Part shown: positions 43,001 to 55,428 of the stretch, in pieces | Layout: each line of letters opens with the position of its first letter | Numbering within the stretch: the stretch's first letter is position 1 | NCBI RefSeq assembly: GCF_021917145.1 | Contig: NC_061078.1 | Span: forward strand, 3,092,064 to 3,156,063 | Direction of reading: 5' to 3' | Source: Hypomesus transpacificus | Lineage: Eukaryota; Chordata; Actinopteri; Osmeriformes; Osmeridae | DNA length: 64,000 nucleotides | The notes under the pieces: generated by a model | The model's input: the letters and a program-made list of their open reading frames with translations, nothing else | Database searches by the model: none | What the model was told of the DNA's origin: nothing | Program-made: the position numbers and the translations under genes

Positions 43001-46000
43001 ATACGTCAGTAGTGGAGGTTAAAACATGTCCAGAAGATGGTTCAATCATGGAGGTAGATGTGAAGTCATTACACAAGCCCTTACAACTAAACCCCATAAA
43101 CAAGCCCTCATCATTGGAACCCACACACGAGTCCTCATCATTGGAACCAACACACAAGCCGTCATCACTAAAACCCACACACAAGCCCTCACTACTAAAA
43201 CCCACACACAAGCCCTCAGCATTGGAACCCACACACAAGCCGTCATCACTAAAACCCACACACAAGCCCTCACTACTAAAACCCACACACAAGCCCTCAG
43301 CATTGGAACCCACACACAAGCCGTCAGCATTAGAACCTAAACACAAGCCCTCACCACTAAAACCCATAAACAAGCCCTCAGCATTGGAACCCACACACAA
43401 GCCCTCACCACTAAAACCCATAAACAAGCCCTCATCAGTGGAACTTTCTGAATTAGAGTCTATACACAGCACTCTTGTAAATAAATCTAAAGTTACTGTG
43501 GAAGACCCAGCAACAGTTGGTGTTGGGGGTCTGTGTTCTGATACTTCCATTAATGGAGCTGCAGCTATCATGGGCCCAGACTCTGTAGCGACCCCATGTG
43601 ACAGAGAGAATGGATTTCCCCAGCATCCGTGTGAACAGTCAAGAGATCAGCTGTCTGGGAAGGAAACGAGCAGCAGTCCAAAGAATGCGTCTGTGTCTCT
43701 GCCTCCGCTGCGGGCTGAGGTGAGTGGCCCTGTTCCCTATGAGCTCATGAGCGCTTTGCGTTTCCAACACAAGCCAGATCAGTAACACAAGCACCCCAGG
43801 TCTATTTTTAGACTTTACAAGTATGCCTCGAACTGACAAGACGTATGAGTTGTGACGCATGCGTTAACAAATGTAATAGGTATATTCCCGCTACACATAT
43901 CACATGGTTGAAGAGCACGAGCACAGATATCAGTGAGCACAAAGGCCACAGGAGGTATTTGTTTACAATATGTGCTTTGTGTAATCTAGATTTAGCTATT
44001 AGTAATCCTTGTCTGAAAGCATAGCAACTGTTGGTAGTCTTGGTGAAGAAGCATTGAATCACAATGGAACAGATGGTGTTGTGATGATGCTTTAAAAGGT
44101 CTCAGATTTGCTACGAGAGGGACCACTTATGACCAAGACATGTTCTACTCTTGAGTGATGAGTATTGTTGCACTGTAGTTAGTAACTACGTTTTTAGTAA
44201 CATTTGGCAATAAACCCCCTCCTTTGTCACACTGCTGTGATTCAGATGGATCTTATTGAGGAGCTCCAAAGCGCATTATCTACATTCCATTCTTCCTATG
44301 CTAAGTCTTGAAATACCCCCTCCCCCAACTGAGTCAAGGCATGGCTTGTCCAGTATACCCTTCACTGTGCTAAATATGCATCAGTGAACCCTGAGTTGAA
44401 AAGAAACTGCTGTCCACTCCTAAATGTTTAAATGTATATGAATCACTCTGTATCTATATGTATTCCAAATGTAATATTTGATATCATGTATTCCTAACTG
44501 AGTTTGATTCAAAACTTGATGTATTGCCCCCCCCCCCCCCCCCCCCCTCCTGTCTTCAGCCTTTGTTTGTTTATTTGTTATTATGGCTCAGGTAACATAA
44601 CATAGCAGTGTGTCAGTTGCGTGCAGGATTCAGGGGTTATTCCATCCACAGATGGAGTGACACATGACACAGGCATCCAGTTAAAACCTATTGTGCTCAT
44701 CTTAATTTCAGATCCCCTGCTGCTGTGTTGAGTGTGGATTAGAGTGAATCTTAAAACAACTGTTAACAGCTTTTCATGGTTGTCCCAAGTGTGACAACAA
44801 CATAAAACATGACAGTCCTGCTAGCACTAAAATTTTCATATTATTCTGGATTATTATAGTTTGATCGCTGGCCTTGTGCTTTCTATCCACAGTGAAGTAT
44901 AAAATCTGTGTTTGGACATTGAGGCTAATTCAAGAACAGACTGTGCAACTGATTTACAACTTAGGAAAAAAGTGTTACACCATTTTGTTGAGTAGGTGCC
45001 AGTTAGTGTGTTTTTCAAACGGAGTAGTGCTCAACACGTGAAATAAATAACAAGATTAATTGCGTATTTTAATATATGTAGATGGCTCATCTTTCTCCTC
45101 TCTGCTTTAATCTCTGATTTACTGAAACCATGGCGTCAGCCAAAAGCACTTGATATCCCTTTCCACTGAATATACACATCATAAAGACAGTCTAAGCAAC
45201 AAACAATTAATGTGTATAAATCGCTTGTATATTTTAAAATTGTAGTCTAAAATGATAACATTTCTCACAGTTTCTTTTATAGTTTATTTTATTTTATACT
45301 GACTATGATCAGTGTCAACTGTTTTTTCCATTACTTTTGATATCTGTCGCTTTGGCTATGTTGTAACCGCCTTTGTGTTTATGCATGTCCAGCATAGTTA
45401 TGGATAAAGGAATAAGTATTTACAGCATGGAAACCTCTGCTTGTTTGTGCCTCAAGGTTACACAGGCCCACACACAGACGGAGAGGAATGAAGCACCTGT
45501 CAACCCAGAACCTTTAACCACCCGCAGTGAGCTGGATGTACAATTCCTGCCACAGCCTCCATCGGAGAGAGAGGTCACGACAGATGCCAACCAAACTCCC
45601 ACTTTGCACAATGCTAGCCGAACTTCCAATGACGAAATAGCGCAGAGCACATGGGATCATTCCGGAGGATCAAGAGAAAGTCATACACTACCTTTTAAAG
45701 AAGCACTTAAGTCACCCCTTGAAAGCCTGGGGGATAGTGAGAACTCCTTAGGGTGTAACATTTCACCCACACTCCTGCCAGGCCAAGTTGAGAAAGCTAT
45801 AAAAACTGTTGGTGGGACAAAGATACAAGATGAAAAGATCGTAGAGGGTACTGGTGGACTACGAGTGCAGAAAGACAATTTTGCCTCTTTGGGGGAAAAG
45901 GCTGAAAACGAAACTGACGTTGAAATGGAAAGAACTGTAAATCAACTAGAAAACCAAAATGGTAACAATAGTGTAATGGATGTAGCAGGTGTAGAGATGG

Positions 46001-49000
46001 AAAAGAATGTAGCAGTATTGAAGGCTAAGAAGTGTCCGGTTATACAAAAAAATAATTGTCAACATCTAAGCCTTGAGACCATCCCCGACAGCACACAGCT
46101 AACAGATACAAATTCAAACCCTTCAGCACAAAAACCAAATGACTCTAAAGACCTTCCAAAACCTGTAGCCAGTATCATGTCAGTTGCTGACCTTTTAAGG
46201 GCACAATTGAAGGCATTTTCCTCTACACTGATTAGCTCAGCAACACCCATACAAAACCCTGTTCACTGTTTTAATGCAGATCTTCAACCAACACTCCCCC
46301 AATCAGCAGCAGTTCAGGATATTGAACCAAACCCAATGATAAGAATGGATGACACAGAATTGATTAAGAATTCGGGAAAACCTAAGATTGGGAAGGAGAC
46401 CAACAATTGTTTTCTTTCTGCTGGTTCTGATGTCCCGTCAGGCCTTGAGGAACATAGACGTGATACTGAAACTAAGCTAGTGCAGTCCACCAGCATTGTC
46501 AGTCCCACAATTGAGACCTCAACCACTGAGTTTGATATTCCTTCTATTTCTATTAGAGACAAACGCAACACTTTTGAAAACAGAAATCCCAATATGGCAA
46601 AGGAAAATGATTGTGTTATGGATACAGGACAGGATGCACCTTTGGAGAATAAACCTAATGTGTGTCTAATTGGGCCTGAAAGTATACAAATAGACTCTGC
46701 TTTACTCACTCAAAATCCTAAATTGGCCAGTGGCGTTACCCTAATATCAGTTCCGCCGCTCGATATTTTCCAAGAGCACAAGCAAGTCCAAGAAAATACC
46801 ACAGACGAAATTGATTCTTTACAGTCTGTACTGCCAAAGGTCAGCATTCAACACCATCAGGTTTCTTGTCCTTCAGTTCTCAGTTCACTTTCTTGTGACA
46901 CTGAAAAACTTTCATATACAAAGAAGCCAGAATGTCTAATAAATACGACCCCAATAGTGCCACCTTTCAGTGATAACTGCTTAAAAAACACTCAGCCAGA
47001 TACAGCAATGTTTGTAGACCAACTAGAGGGACATCAACATGATATGCCACAACTCAGTTCACAGACAATGCAAAGACTGGACTCTCATGTGCCTGCTTTA
47101 GGTCCTGAGACACAGGAGCCAAAAGTTCCCACAATTAATCTGCCTTGCTCCAAAACCAAAGATATCAAGTTAGAGGATACCAAGATGGACTATTTGGTTT
47201 CTGTTTCAAATATCGAAGAAAACTCTTTGTTTCGAAAAGGAGATATTGCCTCTCCCCTTCCCTCAGCCACGCCACAGGAACTGGCCTCTGGGGCTCGCCG
47301 CAAAATTTTCATCCCCAAATCTAAAGGGGACGATGCAGACACTACACCACCACCTGACAGCCAAAGTCCAAGAGAAGAGGTTCCTAGGAGGACCAGCAGG
47401 CTGTCCCCTGAGACCCCTTCCTTGTCCCCTAGTTTCTCCCGCAAGTCACCCCTGCTCCAGCCTCCGAGCGGTCAGGCCAACCCCTTCCCTGCAGAGAAAC
47501 GCTCCCCTCTGCCCAGCAGGAGAAAAGTAGCTTCTGATGCCCCCAAACAGATGCAGGAGCCTGCTCAGACCGACACTGCCAAACCTGAGGAGAAACCAGC
47601 TGAGAAAGACAAGCACAACCCATTTAAAGGTGAGACTTCTGTTATGTTGATGCAGTGTCAAAATTATGGATTGTGTTGTTCTGTGTTCCGGAAGTGGTTT
47701 CCTCAAATGAAGGGAACCACTGCGGCATTCTTTCCTTTGGCTCAGCTGCAGTAGGAAGTGTTATGAAGAGCCTCTGTGTACTCTCAGCTTGTTTGCTTTG
47801 ACACTGTCACGCAAAGGGGGTCAGTTACTCGTCAGAGATTAACGAGATAGGCTTTCATTGATATGGTATCCATATTTTAAGAAGGTGCAACATGAGGAAG
47901 TGTATATGTTTACCTAGTTGTTCCTGCTGGGGGTCCCTGTCTCATTGCAGCTCCTCAGGTTATCCGTAAGATTAGGGGGGAACCTTTCTCAGATGCTTCA
48001 GGACATCTGAAACTGTGGTGCCAGTTCTTCAACGTGCTCAGCGACTCTACTATCAAGTGGTACAGAGATGATGTGCAGATTGCTGAGGTTAAAAGAAGGT
48101 ACTGTAAGCCTCAAGTCGGCCTTAAAAAAAAAACAAGTACTGTACACCCTTTGCCGTTTTTGAATCTACATCTCCCATTTATTTCCCAGTGCAGGAGATG
48201 AGACTTTAGTAGCATTAGCCATTGTCCAGACTTCAAGCAGAGACTGTGGCGTTTATGGATGCACAATCAACAATGAATACGGAACAGACTCAACAGACTT
48301 CCTTCTTAGTATTGATAGTATGTTGTCTGATTTATATCTATATAAGTTCCAAATAATTATCATTACGTTGGAAGTGCCATTAATGTTTTATTAATCCTTT
48401 CTCCAGTTCTCGCCGGCATGTTTTTGCGTGAGGATCTAGAGGGTAAGAAAGCATTCTCAGTTAATGTGATTGATATTGTGCTAATTTCTTTTTCATTATT
48501 TCCCCCTATAAACAATGTCCTTGTTTGTTCCCCTCTGTGTAGTGGGAGAGGAGATTGAGATGACACCTATGCTATTCAACAAGGGACTGGTGGACTCCGG
48601 GCTCTGGGGTAGCAAGTTCTTTGGGCGAATCATGATGACCGAAAATCATATTGGTGAGGGCTGCTCCCATAAGACCTGTAGGGCAAAGGTCATCTATGGC
48701 CTAGAGCCTGTGTTTGAGTCAGGGACCACCTGTATTATCAAAGTGCGCAACCCGATTGCCTATGGAGCCAAGGAGGAGGGCAACCTGATAGAAAGGAACT
48801 TGGCGAACACCCAGTTGGTAAGGCCCATTTATTATTTTGTTCCTTTCCAATGCATTGTCCATATTGTACATGACAGACGTAGATATAATAAGACATGACA
48901 CAAGTTATCAATGCTGTGAACTTCTCAACAGAATTGTATTGCAGTGCAAATATTGTGTTCCTCAACAGGAATGTAGGATTCACAACATTGCTCGGGAATA

Positions 49001-49988
49001 CTGCAAAATCTTTGCTGCAGAAACCAGAGTAATAGAAAACTTTGGGCCAGCACTGGAGTGAGTATGACATCATTTCAACACAAGCCAAAGTATATACATT
49101 ACTCATTCACTTTACATCAGTATTCACTCATACCCACTATTATGTTTTGAAGAGTGATTCCACTCTACTTGATGTACCGGCCTGCAAACACCATTCCTCA
49201 TGCCACAGTGGAGGCCGATCTGACGGGGGTCTATTTGAAGTACTGCTTTCAAGATGCTACAGGCAGGCTCATCATGAGGGCAGGTTCAGAGGTAGAACAG
49301 AAGTGCTGTGCTCTCCAACACTGGGTCCACCAATGGACCAATGGCAACCTACTGCTCACTCATCTGGAAGGTACAAAGTGGAGTCCAGCTGAGCTGATTA
49401 ACATAACTTCTCATTTTAGGTATGAATTACGAAGGCTGTGATTTCATTTTGTGTAATTACATTGCAGGTGTTGACACCAAGATCACCAACATTGGAATTT
49501 CCATCCAAACAAAAGGGTTGGTATCTCGATTTCCTGGTCTGTTGCTTTCATAGGAAAAAGAGCATTTGATATCATTTAAACTCTCAAACGTATTTGCATA
49601 TTTATAACAAGTTGTATCTTCTTGTGACTAAACCGAACATTACTAAACTAAAACATTTCTCACTATTGTCCGACACAGGTATCAAGGTCTCACTGCTATG
49701 GGGAATCCCAAGGTTTTTGAACAGTTTGTTTCTCAGCATCAGTGTAACTACTACTGCGGCCTTCTCAGCCTGAGAGCCCTAAAGGCTGTGGAATTGCTGC
49801 AGACACCCATCAAACCAAAGGGCTCCAGGAGTCCCATGCTCCACCGCAAAATGACACCTGGCTCCTCCAGTCCCCTGACACCCAGAAAAACCACAGCCAG
49901 TCCCAGAGTGTCTAGAAAGTCAGAATCTGAAGACACCAAGGCCAACACCAAATTCAAGGCTGAAGAGACTACCAAAGTTGTCGGGTAG
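40066..49988 (+). CDS. ALPK3: ALPK3, alpha-protein kinase 3 (complete, 13 coding exons)
   Basis: Exons: 40066-40199, 41512-41633, 41770-41887, 41982-43719, 45466-47629, 47951-48098, 48190-48317, 48407-48442, 48543-48817, 48969-49057, 49153-49370, 49468-49516, 49679-49988. All phases join, giving 1,842 codons plus stop; human ALPK3 is of similar length. The start MGSRR, RSTFCS, LTEETQP and DDVQLDRYCGLPKYE match human. Order: short leader; Ig domain 1 (about residues 58-150, second Ig cysteine replaced by Ala in IYQASA, as in human); long disordered region with a 9-residue repeat array (494-610); conserved ATPQELASGARRKIFIPK near 1300; Ig domain 2 (about 1430-1517, ending DCGVYGC); alpha-kinase domain (about 1530-1765) with ATP-site lysine in CIIKV and zinc-site HQCNYYC; basic Ser/Pro tail. 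ALPK3 acts at the sarcomere M-band and nuclear envelope of muscle; human loss causes cardiomyopathy. The exon 5 acceptor could instead be at 45457, adding three codons. Confidence 0.96.
41982..43719 (+). CDS. ALPK3: ALPK3 coding exon 4 (large)
   Basis: This 1,738-nt exon completes Ig domain 1 (TLEDAAIYQASARNSKG, LEVGTMSEYKIHQQYFAKLK). It then encodes a charged, Ser/Pro/Glu-rich disordered region and the 9-residue repeats. The GTGAGT donor follows codon GAG at 43717-43719. If unspliced, the frame reads on for 21 codons to a stop at 43783-43785, which would give a short isoform with Ig domain 1 but no kinase. Confidence 0.9.
43087..43437 (+). repeat. 27-bp coding minisatellite in ALPK3 exon 4
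   Basis: There are thirteen 9-residue units of consensus L-[EK]-P-T-H-K-P-S-x, encoding ALPK3 residues 494-610. Units 3-5 (43141-43221) and 6-8 (43222-43302) are an 81-bp higher-order duplication that differs at a single base by eye. All frames on both strands stay open across much of the array, which produces spurious open frames. Confidence 0.95.
43720..45465 (+). other. ALPK3 intron 4
   Basis: This is the largest intron after intron 1 (40200-41511). It contains a poly-C run at 44527-44547 and no recognisable gene or transposon. The 3' end has two candidate acceptors in the same frame: CTCAAG ending at 45456 and ACACAG ending at 45465. Confidence 0.75.
45466..47629 (+). CDS. ALPK3: ALPK3 coding exon 5 (large)
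   Basis: This 2,164-nt exon encodes about 721 residues with no fold that I recognise. It is rich in Ser, Thr, Pro, Asn and Gln. One conserved island near its end (SATPQELASGARRKIF, IPKSKG) matches the human segment AATPEELALGARRKRF. A Ser/Pro-rich basic stretch (RRTSRLSPETPSLSP, SPLPSRRK) follows. The donor is GTGAGA at 47630. Confidence 0.9.
48543..49516 (+). CDS. ALPK3: ALPK3 alpha-kinase domain exons (9-12)
   Basis: Exons 9-12 encode GEEIEMTPMLFNKGL, AKVIYGLEPVFESGTTCIIK, REYCKIFAAE, VIPLYLMYRPANTIPHAT, LQHWVHQWTNGNLLLTHLEG and GVDTKITNIGISIQTKG. The fold is clearly that of the alpha-kinase family. In active relatives (TRPM7, eEF2K) the catalytic segment reads D-[LI]-Q-G-V...T-D-P. Here it reads H-L-E-G-V-D-T-K-I-T-N, so both aspartates and the glutamine are replaced. 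The exon 12 donor is the unusual GTTGGT at 49517. Confidence 0.93.
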
Positions 49989-50718
49989 AGTTATTTTATT
50001 GTCAAAGGCTTGATTAAATTAAATTGATGACGGTTACTTCATGCGTAAGCCTGGGCGATTCTAGGAGCTAACCTGAGACCAAAGGCAGGTGACCCTGCTC
50101 CCAAGCTCTGACTGAAATATGCAGAGTCCTGGATTCTCAGAGATATCGGAAGATGGAAGCTTTAGAACAATGTTACATTTCAAAGACAATGGGTTTAAAC
50201 ATGATGATGATGATGATAATGATCTTTATCACCATCCAAATGTAACCTGTTGATGCAATCATTTCATTGCATAGATTCCCAAACAGATTGTCTGTACTCT
50301 ATAAAAGTTTTATATTGTACCGTATAGCAATTATCATTTTATATCACGAAGTGTGCATCCCAGCTTTGTCTCAGGTTTCCAAAGGTACATCAGGTTGGTG
50401 TTATTTGTACTGTTTTTAATTGATCTAGTGGGCTGATTTATATAGATTTATGAGGAGCTCTTTTTTTTATTCAAAGGGGTAGCATTGGGATCAGAGCGAA
50501 CAATCTTTAAAAGAAAAAGTAGCTTGGACTCTGGATTCTGTAAAAGTAACAATAGTATGTAAGCTATAGCTCATCTCAGAGTCATATTTCATGTAGACCT
50601 ATTCCATGACACTGTTATACAGTGGAAAATGACTGTGCTTTTTATACTGTAACTATTCTAACTGGTCATGTTACAGTGTTTTCCATTTTTAGAGTCTTGT
50701 TGAATAACACGCTGTCAA

Positions 50719-50724
50719 AATAAA
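50719..50724 (+). terminator. ALPK3 polyadenylation signal
   Basis: AATAAA lies 731 bp after the ALPK3 stop codon. It is the first canonical signal seen in the 3' flank and is followed by a T-rich stretch. The 3' UTR would be about 750 bases. Confidence 0.7.
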
Positions 50725-50739
50725 ATACATCACATTTAA

Positions 50740-53700
50740 AATGTACTTTTTTCGTGTTTCAATGCAACTCATTTGTTGATGAGTTTGTTTCTAAGAATTT
50801 GAGCGACCTGAAAAAACATTTAACATGCCTCAGTCATAGGAAATATGTAGCAGGCAATACCAATGTAATCAAAAGCATCCTGCCTTGCCTATAGGACATA
50901 GGTTGCCTTCTAAATGTATTGTCTCAGTAGGTGAGGTTCTCAGTATCTCACTGACCTCTGCTATCTGAAAGGGCAAAGTCACATTCAGTTCTGTCATCAC
51001 ATAGCCTTGATATACTGCACCACGGTGTCTATGAATAGGATTGCTATACTGAAGCATGCGACTGATAATAACCCAATCGTTTATTATCAAACTTTTTAAA
51101 GTATTACAAGCATGAACAACATCTGTGAGACACAAATACTCAAAAGTAATACAATTACGACATTTTCTCGGAACATGTAGAGGATAAGGACATATTTGGT
51201 GTTTATTCTCAACAATAACACTACTGTAATACATATTTTATGAATGTATCCACTCACTCAAATGTTGACATTTAAATTGTTGAGGTTGGCTTCACATTAT
51301 GCCCAAGAGCATTTATACCGTATCTCCAATCTGAATTACATTCTGCACACTAGATGTCAGACTCACTCAAAGTCAATTCAGGTCCGTTTGCTAAGAATTG
51401 TTTTCAATTGCAATTTAAATTATCCTTTTAACCTCCTTGCTTGTATGACTGTTTTCTTTTCTTTTTTTGTGTCATACCAAATGACTAACTTCGTCACGAT
51501 CATCATTTGTAACTTTTAATTGCGTATGAGTCACTGATCACGTAAGCTATGGCTGCGCTTGCATGTGTCCACCACATGGTGTTCCCCTCGTGCTCCTTGT
51601 CAGAACGCTGTGTCACATGTGATAATCATTCTGTTAGAAAGGGTCAGGGACTGTCAGCAGGAAAACACGATTGACTGACAGATCTCTTTGATGCTGGAGG
51701 ATTCCATTAGACAGAAGGCATTACTCACTTCAAGTTTGAATGGATTTGTGACACATCTGAAGGGGATCTCCTTGAAAGCAAGTCGTAAATAATAGAGCTG
51801 TGGTGTGTTGTTAGTGGATGTTTGGTCTGATAGCACTGCTATCAGAACAATAGGGGTTCGTACTGATGAAAACCACAGGCTGAGCAGTCCAAGACAGATG
51901 TATTTGATGTAATTGGCTCATACTGCATTTTCCATACCATTATTTTTATGTTGCACACTGGTACAAGGCCGTAATCATAATATATATGGGGGGGGGGGAC
52001 ACATCCACTATATACTGCACTTACCAAGTGTATTTAAAAACGTTTACAATTATGCTGTGTAACTGCCAAAAATATCCCAAATTTTCAAAGCTTTATCACT
52101 AAAATACAGTTTTTATTAATACAGGTCTATATTGTTTGCACCCAGCAACTTTCTCATGGCTCATTAGCAATGTGTGTTTTTCCCACAGGCAGGATAAGAG
52201 GTGTCGGAGCTGATGACTCAGTTCGGGAGCACAGAGTTTAGGGACTAGAGAGCCTTTTAGAGATTAAAAGCTGGACTGGAGGTGTTGACAGCTTGGGGAG
52301 ATTCCGGCCACTATGGAACACGACACGTCTGCCATCTACTGTTAGTGCACTCACTGTGTCATTATATAAGAAAGGTAAATTAAAGGCATGTGTAGACACT
52401 TTATTGATTGTAAACTTGCTTTGCTAACTGTCCCTCTGGTCCAAACAGAATGAAAACATTCAGTTAGTTTTAGGAAAGTAAACTTTCCTTCTTCACTTCC
52501 AGACCAAACTGTCTCTGCAAATCCAACTAATGTGATGGTAAAAGCGTTTGAAAACCATTCAAGCTGGAATGCATACTAAACGATATATAAAGGAATTCTA
52601 CCACATAAATACTCATTTAACTGCCTGGTGGCCAAAACCACAATTGTGTTGCCTAGAGGAACACATTTTTGGATATACTTAGACTTAGATTGTCTTGGTG
52701 AACCCACAACTTTCATACCATGTCCCTATCAAGCCACTCAGTTGTTGCCTCAATGAATGAAACATTTGCATTTACTGTACTGTTGCCTTGAATTTTCAAC
52801 AAATGATTTACACTGAGCTTTGGTTTGGGGGTTCTTCTCAATGAAGCCTTCCCCAAAAAAGAACATTATGTTGATGCCAAAAATTACTGTCCTCCCATCT
52901 TATCTACTCACTTTGTTCAGCGGAGAACAGAAAAATCTTATTTTAGGCCCACTCAAACATCGGAAAATCAGACATTCCTTAATCCAAGCAGATTTCTGTA
53001 GGAAATGATGGAGTGAAACATGTATTAACATAACTCTTCACACTGAATTTAGTGAGACTGATAGGGAGAGGTAAAGAGCATTGACTCAAGTCAATTATAG
53101 TAATTTGGGAACAGAGATTCATGGCAAGACACTGCTTAAAGTGAATATTTAACATGTCTAATGATAGAAATACCACATGTACTTAATTTAAATCACCTCA
53201 GTAGACCTCAAATAGCCGAGTGTCCCAAGGCAATCTTAACTAATAGGGACATTTTGAATTTATATATGATTCCATCTCACAGAAGGAGGAATGCAATGAA
53301 CATGATTATGATAATCTTGGTAATTATTGTGTGACATTTTATTAAGAATATTATGAATGTATTCTTTATGTTCTGTACAGTAAATATGCACATCATACAC
53401 CAATAAATACTGACATCCCTATAGACAATAGCATTAGACTTCAGCAGAACTATAAAGGATAATTTATACATGCATAACTTTAATTTATAATAGCAGCAGT
53501 TATAAGCAGTAGTCAGCATCAGGTCACACATCTAATTCAGAGCAACATCAATCACACAGTGTGACACAGTGTATTGTCATTGCATTGTATTTTCACAGAT
53601 TGGAAAAAGGAAGACTTTTATGTGATTCATAAGGACATGGGTCAGGACATGGGTCAGCTGCAACCGGTTGGACGTTGAACTCACATTGCAGTGCGTGTCC

Positions 53701-54532
53701 TTAATTATAATTGGATAAAGGATGTGATTCTGACTATTTAAGCAGATTGCATGGAAAGCATCACACGCTCCTAAATGTCACAGAACAGATGGCATTTGAA
53801 AAACTTTTATCTCTAATCCACAAAACGTTACAGGCTGCTATTGTCTCCCCACTGTCCCTGGGCTGACTGTCAATGCCAGGGTAATCTACCCCAGTGCAGC
53901 CTGCTTTTGCTGACTAGGAAATAATGACATTCTGATACAGATCTCTTAGCCCATGCGCTGGTCCCTCTCATGATAAAAAAGGCTAAATGTTGCAGGGAAA
54001 ACTAAATATTGACTAATTATGCATTACGGAATTTTGGGGTAATCTTTAGGGGGTCATCTGTTCTGAGCTATCACAAGATCTAATCCAACTTCAGGATTTG
54101 TTCTTCAATTTGATCTTCAACTCTGAAATTATTCTCTCAAAACTAAAAATGCTTCTGTCTACTGGATCATCTAGAGTCTTTGTGCATGAAGTAAGCAAGA
54201 AAGATTCCTCAAACGAACCTTTTCTTCTGCATATATAAGAGGCATGTCAGAACATCTCCATTACAAAACTGCATGTTCAGTATAAGCAGTTTTCTATTTC
54301 AGGATTAGAATAGTTGTTTACACAAGAAAATATCTAAAACAGTCATTTTAATGATGCTTTTACGCCACAAGTTTCTATGCATATCCAATATACTTGGGAT
54401 ATTCTCTCTCAGAAAACTATGTAATGTTCAGACTTTTTGTATTGTAAAAGGTGTTAATCTAGCTCAGAGGAGATACTGCACTGTTTCATGCCAACTCCTA
54501 ACACTGCCTTTCTGTGTGGGCAATGCCAGGAA

Positions 54533-54624
<92 letters not shown>

Positions 54625-55290
54625 CTCTTAGAAATGCATTTGTCAACAAAAACACTAGTTCTATGCCCAAATCAGAGGCTTAATGTAAACCTATATGAAT
54701 GATATCATCACGATACTCAAACACTGACAGATGCTTTGAAAGTTATGATTCAAAATAATTAAGTCAACATCAAAATACGACAGACTGGTTAACAATTGAA
54801 GAAGGTCAATGATTACATATGTGTATTCAAAATGAACTCCTCCAGGAAATTGGATCGCGCACATATGTGACAAAGAATATTTACTTGATATTAATTATTA
54901 TTCATACTGTTTACATTGTCTTGCGATTGCAAATATATCATATCATGAACATTTTCCACACATTGAGAATACGCTCTGCTCAAAAATCAAGCCAAGAAGA
55001 GCTTTGATTATCATTATGCTCAACGTTATAGAGTTTTATTTTTTATAGGTGATGGACTCAAGTTTTAAGTTTTATGTCTTTTTGAACTTAAAGTGTGATT
55101 TTTTTTCTCCCAACGATTGGTATAAAAGTCATCAATAAGATACATTCGTACAATCATAAAATAATTTAATTCCAGTAATTATCTTCTCTCTAAGTGCCCA
55201 AAAAACCTACTCACTTGTTACTGAATTTGCGTTGGTTCCCACGTTTGCTCGAGCCCAAATAGAGAAGCGACACCTCAACAAAAGACATTT
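50740..55290. other. Intergenic region between ALPK3 and SEC11A
   Basis: I see no gene on either strand. Features are a G-run at 51988-51997, a tandem 12-bp duplication (GGACATGGGTCA, 53632-53656), a TGATGACTCA AP-1-like site near 52211 and the CT microsatellite listed below. Open frames are short and AT-rich. Confidence 0.7.
54533..54620. repeat. CT microsatellite
   Basis: An almost pure CT run of about 88 bp, with one TTTCT interruption near its start. Confidence 0.97.
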
Positions 55291-55294
55291 CATG

Positions 55295-55327
55295 TGGGCG
55301 GGACTTCCGACTGAGTGTACCCGGAAG
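55295..55327 (+). promoter_or_regulatory. SEC11A core promoter: GC box and paired ETS sites
   Basis: TGGGCGGGA (GC box) is followed by ACTTCCG at 55303-55309 and CCGGAAG at 55321-55327, two ETS-type sites in opposite orientation. They lie 100-130 bp before the SEC11A start codon and there is no TATA box. This is typical of housekeeping gene promoters. Confidence 0.6.
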
Positions 55328-55428
55328 ATTTGGATGCAAGTTTTTCTGTAACGTGCATCCATATGTCGACCTATTTTATTATAGATTAAATGTAATATAG
55401 TTGATTTCAGAGATTTATATCCGAAACA

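Noticed and set aside
42741-43571. A 276-codon minus-strand frame and several short frames opposite ALPK3 exon 4
   Set aside because: They are shadows of the 27-bp repeat array, which stays open in several frames.
45373-45465. Start of ALPK3 exon 5 at an upstream ATG (45373), as if it opened a separate gene
   Set aside because: The sequence before 45457 is intron-like and ends in acceptor-like CTCAAG and ACACAG. The phase joins exactly to exon 4, and the human gene is continuous here.
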